A DNA stretch of 64,000 bases, from positions 310,001 through 374,000 of the forward strand of contig NZ_WUUT01000002.1 of assembly GCF_009831575.1 (NCBI RefSeq), written 5' to 3'. The notes beneath the pieces are model-generated. The model ran no database searches. It saw only the letters and a list, made by a program, of their open reading frames with translations, and was not told the DNA's origin. This document shows, in pieces, positions 16,880 through 25,225 of this stretch (the first letter of the stretch is position 1; the number at the start of each line of letters is the position of its first letter). Position numbers and translations under genes: made by a program. The DNA comes from Halovenus carboxidivorans (lineage in GTDB: Archaea > Halobacteriota > Halobacteria > Halobacteriales > Haloarculaceae).

Positions 16880-17770
16880 TCAGATTCGATCACACAGTTC
16901 CTCACCAAGGCGTGGATCAAAGATCCCGTATCCACTCGTGTCGATCTCCTCCTTTTTGACGATGTCGGCGAGGTTATCTTCGACTTCTTCCTCGTCGGAC
17001 TCTATGCCTTCAATACGGAAAGTGTGCATGATTCTGGGGAAGTCGATTTGAGAAATCGACTCCTCAGCACTATCCGCGTTCACTCCCAGAAGCGAACTGA
17101 ATCTGGTTATGAACTCATCTACGGGAGTGCTGTCAGCATCTTTGTCTTGGTGTAGACTGGCAACGAACTCCAGCCGATAACTGTCGTCTATCAAGGTTCG
17201 AATCGCGTCGTCAGGGTCCAGTTCAGCGTAGGACTGAGGATTCTTTTTGAAACTGATCTCGACCTTTTTCAGGTGACTATCCAGTAACCGTTCCATCTTC
17301 TCGTCATCGAGGTCACGGATGTCGGTCTCATGTTTGAGTTCGTATTCTTCATCGAACTCGACATGGTCATCCAGATACTGCTTTAGCACCCCGATCCCAG
17401 GGGTCTGAAACCCAACTTCGATCAGCAGATCGATCCCCGTAGTCCCGAAGTCTATCGCAAAATCAACATAGTCGTAGTCTATATCACCAGCTTCTCCACT
17501 GTCTTCTGTAGCGTCTGAAAGTCGCCCAAGACGGCCATCCGACGAGAGTCTCACGAAGTCATCTTCGTCTTTTGTTCTGATAAGAACCCCGTGGTACTGA
17601 CCGTTGGTAATTTCTTGAAACTGCGAATGGTAGTTCCTTTCACCAGCGTTCGATATTCTGTATAGATCCTCAGCAAGCACTTCGTCACTGAGGACATCAG
17701 ATGGATCGAGCCTTCGACCGTCATCCCCTTCGATCCAGAGATTGTAGTGATAGAACTTTGTGAGACTCAT
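16880..17770 (-). CDS. Hypothetical ~296-residue cytosolic partner protein
   Basis: First gene of the minus-strand operon. Opens with FYHYNLWIEGDDGRRLDPSD and continues with a beta-rich half (YHGVLIRTKDEDDFVRLSSD, YVDFAIDFGTTGIDLLIEVG). A helical, charged half follows (LKKVEISFKKNPQSYAELDP, DDAIRTLIDDSYRLEFVASL). No membrane segment, no nuclease or ATPase motif seen. Layout (N-terminal sensor-like sheet, C-terminal helices, membrane partner) would suit a sensor that controls the tetraspan protein, but this is inference. ATG 17770 follows GAGGAG by nine bases. Lower GC than the core genes. Confidence 0.72.
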   Translation of the reverse strand: MSLTKFYHYNLWIEGDDGRRLDPSDVLSDEVLAEDLYRISNAGERNYHSQFQEITNGQYHGVLIRTKDEDDFVRLSSDGRLGRLSDATEDSGEAGDIDYDYVDFAIDFGTTGIDLLIEVGFQTPGIGVLKQYLDDHVEFDEEYELKHETDIRDLDDEKMERLLDSHLKKVEISFKKNPQSYAELDPDDAIRTLIDDSYRLEFVASLHQDKDADSTPVDEFITRFSSLLGVNADSAEESISQIDFPRIMHTFRIEGIESDEEEVEDNLADIVKKEEIDTSGYGIFDPRLGEELCDRI

Positions 17771-17829
17771 AACCAAGTACTCCTCAATCGGATACTGTAA
17801 AGCTTTCTGTCATAAAATCCCAACCAGTA

Positions 17830-17850
17830 ACAAATAGAATATTTATTTGT
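17830..17850. promoter_or_regulatory. Inverted repeat ACAAATA-n7-TATTTGT upstream of the operon
   Basis: A perfect 7-bp inverted repeat with a 7-base spacer, centred about 70 bases upstream of the ATG at 17770 on the minus strand. Its AT richness and position suit an operator or promoter element for the four-gene operon. Function inferred. Confidence 0.5.
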
Positions 17851-17908
17851 TCGTACAAGCGTTGTCAGGTGAAGCTAACTGGGTCGAATAGATTTGTCCG
17901 AGAAGACC

Positions 17909-18081
17909 GCACCCTGCTGTCAGGAACGTCCGCCCGGACACGATTTTCATCTTAATCCCCGGCTCAGCAAACCGGCAACCGTTCGTTAAAACACCCGTTA
18001 TTAAGATTCCTAATAACACCCGTTTGAATGAATGAGTCGTTATCTTGTGATTCTCCGCAGACGGCCCTGACAGCAGGGCGC
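17909..18081. repeat. MITE-like inverted-repeat pair, copy 2 (~173 bp)
   Basis: The left arm GCACCCTGCTGTCAGG (17909-17924) and the right arm CCTGACAGCAGGGCGC (18066-18081) are a 16-bp inverted repeat with one mismatch. Same core as the pair at 14888-14986 and the solo copy at 2393-2408. Together the pairs bracket the four-gene cassette. Confidence 0.65.
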
Positions 18082-18135
18082 GATTTTTTCACACTGGCCC
18101 GCACGATTTTGTTCCCGCCGCTCGATAGTCGAAGT

Positions 18136-19134
18136 ATGGCTTTCAGCGTCTCCTGGCACACGCTCTTGGACGAACTCGACGATCTCTCCGAGGAGGCCAC
18201 GCTGATCACGCCACTCTCGCACGACCGATTCCGAGTGACAGACGTACAGGAGCAACGTGTTGTCATCGAGTTTCTCGACCGCGACATCGACGAGACGCGC
18301 CCGCTTCAGCGCAACCAGTTCGAGACGCTGTACCGGCGCATCACCGACGAGCTGGACGGGTTAGAACTCGACAGACTTCCACCCGACGCCGACCCGTAAC
18401 CGGCGGTGTTGAGTCTTCACCCACGGTTCGAAATCGACGAAGATCGAGGCGTGATCATTGAGAAGGAAGGTCCGACCACGAGCCAGCTACTCGATTCCGG
18501 CGATGAATCCGAAGCGAGCGAGGAAGAACGTACTGAGCCTGATCTGGATGTCTATGCCGACGCTCTCCTGCTCGTAGACGCACTCGAACGCCACGGAGTG
18601 GAAGTCCTCGAAGAGATGGAGACGGACGCGCTGGTGAACCTCTACACGCTTCTCTCGGACGTACAACGGAACGCCAACGACCTCCGTCAGGATGTCGCTG
18701 ACGTGCTTCTCAACCGGCTTCACCACGACCGTCCGGTGAATGGACCGTTCGGCTCCGTCCAGCGGACCACGCGGCGCAATCGGTCGCTGAAAGACGACGA
18801 GGAAGTTCTGGAGACGCTCGAAGAGGCTGGGATCGACCGCGAGCGCGTGCTGGGTGTGGACCGCGGCAAGGTTGACGACGCCCTCGAAGTCACGGAGCTG
18901 TCCGAGAGCGACGTGTACCAGGTCGAGGAGTCCGAGTACGTCCGCAAGGCCGAGGTGGACGAGGAGCGTAAGGAAACACGGCTCCAGGGGCTCAAAGATC
19001 AACTCGCGGCCGCTGAAGGTGACGAAGCCGAGGAGTTACGCGAGGAGATCGAGGAACTCGAAGATCGTATCGAGGAACTCACGGAGTTCAAGTCCGGGTC
19101 ACAGTTCCACACTCGGGCGGGAAGTGAACCATAG
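18136..19134 (+). pseudogene. Hypothetical protein gene split by in-frame TAA
   Basis: An 87-codon reading frame from ATG 18136 stops at TAA (18397-18399). The same frame then continues without interruption to 19134, from codons after the stop (PAVLSLHPRFEIDEDRGVII) onward. The halves would make one protein of about 332 residues. A GTG at 18406 could restart translation. The first half begins FSVSWHTLLDELDDLSEEAT. The second half ends in a long charged coiled coil (LQGLKDQLAAAEGDEAEELR onward). No family recognised. It lies behind the defence core and before a nuclease gene. A point mutation, a sequencing error or genuine two-gene organisation are all possible. Confidence 0.62.
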
Positions 19135-19184
19135 ACCTGGTCTTGTCGAAACCGTTGTGACCGGTGAGATTGAACTTGTGTGTA

Positions 19185-19703
19185 ATGCCGGTCACGGTGG
19201 AAGTACCGCCCCGGTACGCTCGTCGTGCCCGTCAGTTAGCCGAAGAGCGAAATCAGTCGTTTGAGGACAACGAAGCATGGGACAACAACGCAGACTCGTG
19301 GGGTGTCGAGCCTGTCGAGCGGAACTACCGAGGTCTGATGGGTGAATTTGCCTTCGCAGAATACGCTGATCTTTCGATTGACACGTCGATAAATCGCTGG
19401 ACTGATGGCGGACAGGATTTCGAGATTGAGCTTCGTGGACAGCCAGCAACCGTTGACGTGAAAGTCGCAAACAAGGAACCCAAGGCCCTCATGGTGAAGG
19501 AATACGCTGTGAACGCTGACTACTATGTGTTGGGGCATCTCGAAGAGAATGAGGTGATGTTCTATGGTGGGGCATGGGCTGAGCAAGTGACTGACGGAGT
19601 CAAGAAGGAATCACCGTTTGGTCATACGAACTACACGATTGGAGTGGACTATCTGGAGGAAATACCGACTCCTGATGAGATCGAGGAGATGAACCCTACG
19701 TAG
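19185..19703 (+). CDS. PD-(D/E)XK nuclease-like protein
   Basis: About 172 residues from ATG 19185. NYRGLMGEFAFAEY (helix with Glu, near residue 48), GGQDFEIELRG (catalytic Asp, near residue 81) and ATVDVKVAN (D-x-K, near residue 90) match the PD-(D/E)XK core with Val in the middle of the last triplet. YYVLGHLEENEVMFYGGAW resembles the later strands of this fold. Such small proteins occur in phages, plasmids and defence islands. It may supply cutting activity to the upstream system, but the 1-nuclease-per-locus logic is not needed since the helicase has its own PLD domain. An upstream GTG (19164) is less likely. Confidence 0.7.
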   Translation: MPVTVEVPPRYARRARQLAEERNQSFEDNEAWDNNADSWGVEPVERNYRGLMGEFAFAEYADLSIDTSINRWTDGGQDFEIELRGQPATVDVKVANKEPKALMVKEYAVNADYYVLGHLEENEVMFYGGAWAEQVTDGVKKESPFGHTNYTIGVDYLEEIPTPDEIEEMNPT

Positions 19704-19872
19704 TCACGACTTACGTTGTGGACGTAGGTTTTCGGACTAACACCGGAGTTGTACCGTGGTCTCCACTGTCGCTGTGACGTAGGTAATTTTTTAAATCTTG
19801 CCCCCAATTTGCACCCTGTCGAGGAGGAAAACGGCCTCTCAGGGCGTCTATAGTCCGTTTCCCGAGGGCAAG

Positions 19873-19923
19873 CTTAGGACGCTGTCCCGTAGGGGTCCGC
19901 CGGTTCAAATCCGGTCCCGCGCA
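19873..19923 (+). other. 3' half of tRNA-Leu (TAG anticodon): putative attachment site
   Basis: The stretch starts CTTAGGA (anticodon loop with TAG), continues CGCTGTCCCG, has a leucine-type long variable arm and the T-arm CCGGTTCAAATCCGG, and ends TCCCGCGC plus discriminator A. CCA is not encoded, as usual in archaea. The upstream bases do not supply the 5' anticodon stem, D-arm or a GCGCGGG acceptor strand, so the tRNA is truncated exactly at the anticodon loop. That is a common crossover point for archaeal tyrosine integrases, so this looks like the right att site of an element lying to the left. The intact tRNA and integrase would be off-window. Confidence 0.75.
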
Positions 19924-19993
19924 TGAGCGAACGAAGTGAGCGAAGAGCAGGCACGGATTTGAACCCTGGAAACCGAGCGAAGCGAGGTTTCAT

Positions 19994-20017
19994 CCGGTTC
20001 AAATCCGGTCCCGCGTA
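19994..20017 (+). repeat. Second copy of tRNA T-arm/acceptor tail
   Basis: CCGGTTCAAATCCGGTCCCG followed by CGTA repeats the tRNA tail almost exactly, 94 bases after the first. An inverted, degenerate T-arm (CGGATTTGAACCCTGG) lies between them at 19954-19969. It suggests tandem remnants of past integrations or slippage. Confidence 0.65.
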
Positions 20018-20113
20018 CTGACCGAGTTTTCGAGCGACGCGAGAAAACGACGGAAGGAGTAGGACCGATTTGAACTCTGGAAGTCGCGCGCAGCGAAGCG
20101 AGCACGTCTTTCT

Positions 20114-20137
20114 CCGGTTCACATCCGGTCCCACACA
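20114..20137 (+). repeat. Third, decayed copy of tRNA T-arm/acceptor tail
   Basis: CCGGTTCACATCCGGTCCCA followed by CACA is a further copy with several changes, 120 bases after the second. It too has an inverted T-arm-like piece before it (CCGATTTGAACTCTGG, around 20064). The decay gradient suggests it is the oldest copy. Confidence 0.6.
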
Positions 20138-20323
20138 CACTCTGTCCAAACGGTAGCGAAGACGAGTAGTGTACCGAGCGAAGATTGCGAACCGGGACGA
20201 CTTCGATACGGAAGCCGCCTCAGTCCTCGTCGGAGAGACGCCTGTGCAAGTAGACGCCCGCTGTCGTGGCGGCCGAGACCCGAAACCGCAAGAAGTGTCA
20301 CACCCGAGCGCGAACTCCGCTCA

Positions 20324-21049
20324 ATGAGTCGTCGGGAGGATTTCATCGCCGGTGTACGGACGACGACGCCGGTAATGTTGGGAGTGATCCCGTTCGGACT
20401 GGTCGCCGGTGCGGCCGCCGTCGGGGCGGGGCTGTCGTTGCTGCAGGCAATCGCGCTGTCTGTCGTGGTGTTCGCCGGAGCCTCACAGCTCGCGATGATC
20501 GAGCTGCTGGGACAGGACGCGACGCTGCTGGTAGTCGTCGGGACGGCGCTGATAATCAACTCGCGGCTGGTGATGTACTCGGCATCGCTCGCGCCGCATT
20601 TCACCTCGGAGAGCCGCCGCTGGCGCGGGCTGATGGCGTATATCATGACCGACCAGGCCTTCGCGCTCTCGGTCACCCGGTACGCCGAGGGGATGGACGA
20701 TGTCACTCGCCGGCGGTGGTACTATCTCGGGACCGCCGCTCCGCTGTGGGTCGTCTGGCAGATCTGTACGGTCGTCGGCGTCGCCGTGGGAGCGAGCGTG
20801 CCCGGCTGGCTACCGCTGCGGTTCGCGGTTCCGCTGACCTTCCTGGCGCTGCTCGTGCCGGCCGTGCAGACGCGGGCGCACGCGACGGCGGCCGTCGTCG
20901 GCGGTGGCGTCGCGACCGCCGGCGCGACGATTCCCTACAATCTCGGGCTGGTACTCGGTGCTCTGCTGGGCGTCGCCGCCGGGACGTTGGTCGCGCGAAC
21001 TGCGTCGGAACCCGCAGGGGGCGTCGGGCCGGAGGAGGTGGGTGAATGA
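20324..21049 (+). CDS. azlC: AzlC family branched-chain amino-acid exporter subunit
   Basis: A 241-residue protein with about six to seven membrane segments. FIAGVRTTTPVMLGVIPFGL, the AzlC signature FAGASQLAMIELLG and NSRLVMYSASLAPH are all present. AzlC is the large subunit of a two-component exporter of branched-chain amino acids and analogues (LIV-E class) in the cytoplasmic membrane. The next gene, azlD, overlaps it by ATGA. This is the first core gene beyond the island boundary. Confidence 0.92.
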   Translation: MSRREDFIAGVRTTTPVMLGVIPFGLVAGAAAVGAGLSLLQAIALSVVVFAGASQLAMIELLGQDATLLVVVGTALIINSRLVMYSASLAPHFTSESRRWRGLMAYIMTDQAFALSVTRYAEGMDDVTRRRWYYLGTAAPLWVVWQICTVVGVAVGASVPGWLPLRFAVPLTFLALLVPAVQTRAHATAAVVGGGVATAGATIPYNLGLVLGALLGVAAGTLVARTASEPAGGVGPEEVGE

Positions 21050-21372
21050 CATCTCCGGATCCGGTCGTCTGGCTGGCAATCGTCTTCGCCGGGGTCGGAA
21101 CGTATGCGCTACGCGCCTCGTTTCTCTTCCTGTTCGAGCGGTTTGGCGACGTTCCGGACGGGGTCGAGACCGCCCTGGAGATGGTTCCCGCCGCGGTGTT
21201 GTCGGCGCTGGTCGTCCCGGCCGTGGTCGCCCCGGAGGGAGCGATCGCCGTGATCGGAAACGGTCGGGTCCCGGCGGCACTCGTCGCGGCCGCAGTTGCG
21301 TGGTACACCGAGAGTATCCTCGCGACCATCCTGAGCGGACTGGTGGCGCTGATCGTCCTCGGCGCAGTATGA
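21046..21372 (+). CDS. azlD: AzlD family exporter subunit
   Basis: A 108-residue protein with four membrane segments: WLAIVFAGVGTYALRASFLF, LEMVPAAVLSALVVPAVVAP, VPAALVAAAVAWYT and ILSGLVALIVLGAV. The YALRASFLF motif is characteristic of AzlD, the small partner of AzlC. Translationally coupled to azlC by an ATGA overlap. Confidence 0.92.
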   Translation: MTSPDPVVWLAIVFAGVGTYALRASFLFLFERFGDVPDGVETALEMVPAAVLSALVVPAVVAPEGAIAVIGNGRVPAALVAAAVAWYTESILATILSGLVALIVLGAV

Positions 21373-21440
21373 GTCGGCCGCTTCGAGATTGGGAGTGACG
21401 TGAGCGAGCCGATAGGCCGCGGTCCGCGGTCGGTGTGAAC

Positions 21441-22688
21441 TCACTCTCGAACGATCAGCGAGAGCGCCAGCGCCAGCGCGATACCCTCGAATCCGGCGAG
21501 CAGGACGAACACCGCCGTCGTGGAGGCGTAGGTCAACACCGTGCCGACGATAGAGGCGCCGAGCGCACCGATACCGAAAATCGCCAGGTAGGTGTATCCG
21601 AACGACAGTCCGCGGCGCTCCGGCGGGGAGTACTTCGCAATCGTCGCCTGGCTGAGCGGCTGCATCGCGAAGAGGACGAACCCTAACGCGACACTCACTA
21701 GCAACAGCGTCGGCAGCGTCCCAGCGGCCGGGACGAACAGCAGCGCGATGACGCCGAGCAAGCCGAGCATCAGCGCCAGGCCCCGCTCGACGCTGACGGT
21801 ATCGGTCAGGCGACCACCGACGTACTGGCCGCCGATTCCGACGGCCAGCAGTCCGGCGTAGAGATACTGCGCGAGGTCAAACTCCCGGGCGAGTCGGCCG
21901 TCGGGGATCGGTCCGATCCCTTCCTCCGGCGCGATGTCGACCAGCGGTTCGAGGAACTCACCCAACATTTCGGGGAGGAAGGTGAGCATTCCGCGATAGT
22001 ACAGCCCGTTGAACAGCACGAGCGCGAACACCGTCGCGAAGCCGACGGTGAACAGCCCCCGAGACGCAGAGACGAACTCTCGGAAGGAGTCGATATCTGC
22101 GGTGTGTCGGCCTCCGTCAGTCGCAGCGACGGCCGCCGTCTCGTCGAACTCGACGGTCAACCCTGCGAGGGCCGCCAGCAACGCGGGCACCGCGAGGATG
22201 ACCGCGGCCATCCGCCAGTCGACTGCAACGAGTAGTATGGCGGTGACGAACGGACCTGCGGCGATTCCGATGTTGCCCGCCATGCCGTGGTACGCGAACG
22301 CCGAGCCGCGCTGATCGACGGCCTTGCTGATCAGCGAGAGTCCGGCGGGGTGATAGACGCTCGCTGAGAGCCCCCAGAGTCCGAGAGCCAGCGTGATGCC
22401 GACGATTCCGGGGGCGATGCTCAACAGCAGGAAGGACAGGCCCATGCCAACGAGACAGGCGACGATGAGCCGCCGGGAACCGAAGCGGTCGACGAGCAGA
22501 CCGCCCGGCAGTGCTCCGACCCCGAACAGCCCGTAGCCGACGGCGACGACCGTCCCGAGCGTCGCCGAGTTCGCCGCGAACTCGACTAACCAGACGGTCA
22601 TCATGATCGGCACCGACAGCTCGTAGGTGTGGACCATCGCGTGCCCGGCCATCGTGAAGCCCGTGATCTTGCGGTCGTTCGCGTTCAT
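21441..22688 (-). CDS. MFS transporter
   Basis: A 415-residue protein with about twelve membrane segments and the motif-A-like loop GGLLVDRFGSRRLI between TM2 and TM3. Other marks: SLISKAVDQRGSAFAYHGMA (central TM4-5 region) and SQATIAKYSPPERRGLSFGY in the second half. This is a proton-driven or facilitative transporter of the major facilitator superfamily. YHPAGLSLISK and the sub-type resemble fosmidomycin-resistance-like or nitrate-like families, but the substrate cannot be read. A 9-bp inverted repeat lies ~95 bases upstream of its start. Confidence 0.9.
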   Translation of the reverse strand: MNANDRKITGFTMAGHAMVHTYELSVPIMMTVWLVEFAANSATLGTVVAVGYGLFGVGALPGGLLVDRFGSRRLIVACLVGMGLSFLLLSIAPGIVGITLALGLWGLSASVYHPAGLSLISKAVDQRGSAFAYHGMAGNIGIAAGPFVTAILLVAVDWRMAAVILAVPALLAALAGLTVEFDETAAVAATDGGRHTADIDSFREFVSASRGLFTVGFATVFALVLFNGLYYRGMLTFLPEMLGEFLEPLVDIAPEEGIGPIPDGRLAREFDLAQYLYAGLLAVGIGGQYVGGRLTDTVSVERGLALMLGLLGVIALLFVPAAGTLPTLLLVSVALGFVLFAMQPLSQATIAKYSPPERRGLSFGYTYLAIFGIGALGASIVGTVLTYASTTAVFVLLAGFEGIALALALSLIVRE

Positions 22689-22780
22689 CTGTACCGTCCT
22701 GTCACCCCCCGGACCGGATCGAGCGAATCAGTTACCATCGCTATGGGCCCGTAGAACCCCCTCGTTCAATGTAGTTTTTC

Positions 22781-22806
22781 TTCGTGAATCGAAATTAATT
22801 CACGAA
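22781..22806. promoter_or_regulatory. Inverted repeat TTCGTGAAT-n8-ATTCACGAA
   Basis: A perfect 9-bp inverted repeat with an 8-base spacer. It lies about 95 bases upstream of the MFS start and about 110 bases after the transducer's stop, both on the minus strand. An operator of the transporter gene is my preferred reading. A terminator is less likely because the stem is AT-rich and no T-run follows. Confidence 0.55.
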
Positions 22807-22915
22807 CAGAGGTATCGAAGTAAGGAACTACCGGAGTCGGACTTCTCGAAGGAAAGTGTAAGCCGCTCGTGCGGTGAGAACAGAGAGCGGTGATCCGGAG
22901 GGGTGCCGTGTCAGA

Positions 22916-25045
22916 TTAGTCCTCAGAGCGGGTGCCGCCGTCGGAGACGGCCTCAGATCGACCGTCGCCGACCGTGATGTCGAGATCCAGATCCGACTGC
23001 TGTACGTCGTACTCGTTCAGGTACGCGGAGAGATCACGCGTGTTCGCAGTCAACGACTGGATCTGTTGAGTGATGTTCTCGACAGATGCCGTCTGCTGTT
23101 CCGTCGCCGCGGAGACGCTGCTGGCTTCGGTGTTCGTCTGTTCCGCGAGTTGTGTCACGTCGTCGACTAGTTCGACCGCTTCCGTCGTCGAACTCGCCTG
23201 GTCGTCGGTTGCGTTGCTGATCTCCTGGACACCGCTGTTGGCGTCTTCGATCATCCCGACAATCTCCTCCAGATCCCCGAGCGCGTCTTCGATGGTGTCG
23301 GTTCCGCTCTGGACGCGCTCGCCGAGTTCCTGCATGTCCTCGGTGGTGTTCGTCGTCGACTGCTGGATATCCGCGATTCGCTGTTCGATGTCGTCGGTCG
23401 CTTCGCTGACCTCGGTGGCCAGTCCCTTGATCTCGTCGGCGACGACTGCGAAGCCTTCGCCGGCCTCGCCCGCGCGTGCGGCCTCGATAGAGGCGTTCAG
23501 CGCGAGCATGTTCGTCTGCTCGGCGATGTCGGTGATGAGTTCGACAATCTCACCGATCTCGTCGATTTCGGCCGCCAGACTCTCAACCTCGTCGATGGTA
23601 CGGTCCGCGGTCTCCTGGATCGCTTCGAGTTCCGTGACCGCCTCGGTCGCCGCCTCGCGGCCGGACTGCCCCCGCTCGGTCGCCCGACTCGTCGTCGACG
23701 CGACCTCGTTGGCGGAGGATGCGATCTCCTCGATACTGCCGGACAGCCCCTGAAGTTCTCCGCTGACCCGTTCGAGGTTCTCGTGTTGGTCCTCCGCGCT
23801 CGCCGCGATGTCCTGCACGGAGTCGCTCACCTCCTGACTCGCGGCCTGGATCTCGTTCGCGCCGGTCGAGAGCCGCTGGCTGGAGGCGTCGACCTCGGTC
23901 GTGAACTCCTGGACGGTCGCAACCATCCGTTCGATCTCGTCCATCATCGCGTTGAAGGCGGTTCCAATCTCCTGCATCGCGTCGCTGTCGGCGTCGGCGT
24001 CCATCCGCTGGGTGAAATCGCCCCCGGCGGCCAACTCCATCGTGCGGCTGTACTCGTCGGCTGTCGCCCGTAGCGACTCGTTCAGCCGTTCGACGTTGCG
24101 CCGGGCCTCCTCGGTCTCGGCCTGTGCCCGCTCGATGTCCTCGGCCATCCGGGTCATCACGTCGCCCAGCGTCCCGGGCACCTCCTCGTCCAGCACGTCG
24201 GCGTCGAAACGCTGGTCCGAGACCGCCTCCGCCTGCCGGCTGGCCGTCTGGAGGTTCGCTGTCATCTTTCCGAAGGAGGCGACGAGATCACCGATCTCGT
24301 CCTCCCGGTCGCTGGAGTCGACCTCGAAGTCGTATTCACCGGCAGCGATTCGATCGGCCGTGTCACGGAGTTGGCTCACTTCGGCCGCGATCCCACCGCC
24401 GACGCGGCGACCGATCCCCAGCGCGCCGAGGAACGCCCCGCCGGTAATCAGGAAGATCAGGATTCCGCTCCGGCGCTCGGTTTGCCGGGCGGACTCGACG
24501 TCTTTCTGGAGTTCGGATTTGGCCGTCTTTTCGAGCGTTTCTAACACCTCGTTCAACTCGCTCAGCGTGGACCGGTAGGCCATGAGATGTTCTTCCATGG
24601 CTTCGGTGTCCCCCCGGTCTTTGGCTTCCATCGCCGCCCGCGCTTCGCTGACTGCCTGCTCGTGTAGCTCTTTTGCCTGCGTGATCTGTGGCGTGTTCTC
24701 CGCGGAGAGGAGATCCGTCCGGACGAGTCGCTCCTGATGTATTCGGTTGTACTTGTCGACCGCCCCGTCGAACTCCTCCTACGTGTCGCTATCATTTCTG
24801 ATATACGAGAGGGTCGCGGCACGCTCTCGCTGTGACTCGAGTTTGAGCATCATCACCCCGTCGACGGTCTCCGTGCCGTCGTTGGCAATCGTCTCCGATG
24901 TCGATGCCGTTTGCGATACCCCCACCATCCCGACGATGCCGACGATAGCGGTCAAAACGGCAATGCTGATGAACCCGACGATGAGTTTCCGTCGCAGTGT
25001 TCCGTTGTAGATTACCGACGTGATTGGATCGAGGACAGACCCCAT
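22916..25045 (-). pseudogene. Methyl-accepting chemotaxis transducer (Htr), split by in-frame TAG
   Basis: From ATG 25045 the frame encodes TM1 (LIVGFISIAVLTAIVGIVGM), then a sensor region, and hits TAG at 24779-24781 after NDSDT. The same frame continues with [22 protein letters not shown]2 ([19 protein letters not shown]), a HAMP domain ([18 protein letters not shown] region), a second HAMP-like segment and the signalling hairpin ([20 protein letters not shown]). The whole would be about 709 residues with the stop read through. One base change, for instance TGG to TAG, explains it. An internal ATG at 24631 could give a soluble-start fragment lacking the first membrane helix. The sensor is a short helical-bundle region between TM1 and TM2; the ligand is unknown. 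Confidence 0.85.
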
Positions 25046-25225
25046 GCCAAGTCCACGGGAATTTTCCCAGTTAACGATTTGCGACGAGTTATCACCGCTG
25101 AAAACGAAACTGTCACTGGTTCGTCCATCTATTCGAGAAGGTACGATAGTCGACCGAGAGAGCACTCCGCTTCAGCGGGTTGACCTGACCGACAGGCTCA
25201 TATCGACGCCGTCGAAGGCCGCGGT

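Larger units (their letters stand above)
17771..18135. other. Intergenic region upstream of the cassette operon
   Basis: About 365 bases with no convincing gene. It contains the promoter area of the minus-strand operon, with a palindrome at 17830-17850, and the second inverted-repeat pair (17909-18081). AT-rich runs such as GATTTTTTC lie just before the next plus-strand gene. Confidence 0.55.
19704..20323. other. Island boundary region without protein genes
   Basis: About 620 bases. It begins with a possible hairpin CCTACGT (19695-19701) / ACGTAGG (19722-19728) overlapping the nuclease stop. Then comes an AT-rich run near 19785, the tRNA-Leu 3' fragment, and two degenerate tandem copies of the tRNA tail. 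From 20138 to 20323 I see nothing of note except the approach to azlC. Confidence 0.6.

Noticed and set aside
16354-17770. Firm assignment of the membrane/cytosolic pair as Kiwa
   Set aside because: Gene sizes and membrane topology are similar, but I cannot recognise KwaA or KwaB sequence motifs, and the order is opposite to that of Kiwa. It remains an analogy.
14888-18081. CRISPR array
   Set aside because: There are only four related short arms with no regular spacing, and they occur in both orientations. This does not fit a repeat-spacer array.
19711-20149. Short minus-strand reading frames with GTGFEPADPYGTAS-like residues
   Set aside because: They are translations of the antisense of the repeated tRNA T-arm and acceptor sequence, a known source of false genes next to archaeal tRNAs.
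24779-24781. Pyrrolysine or other amber recoding in the transducer
   Set aside because: No pyl genes or suppressor tRNA are visible, and such recoding is not typical of halophilic archaea. A simple mutation is more likely.
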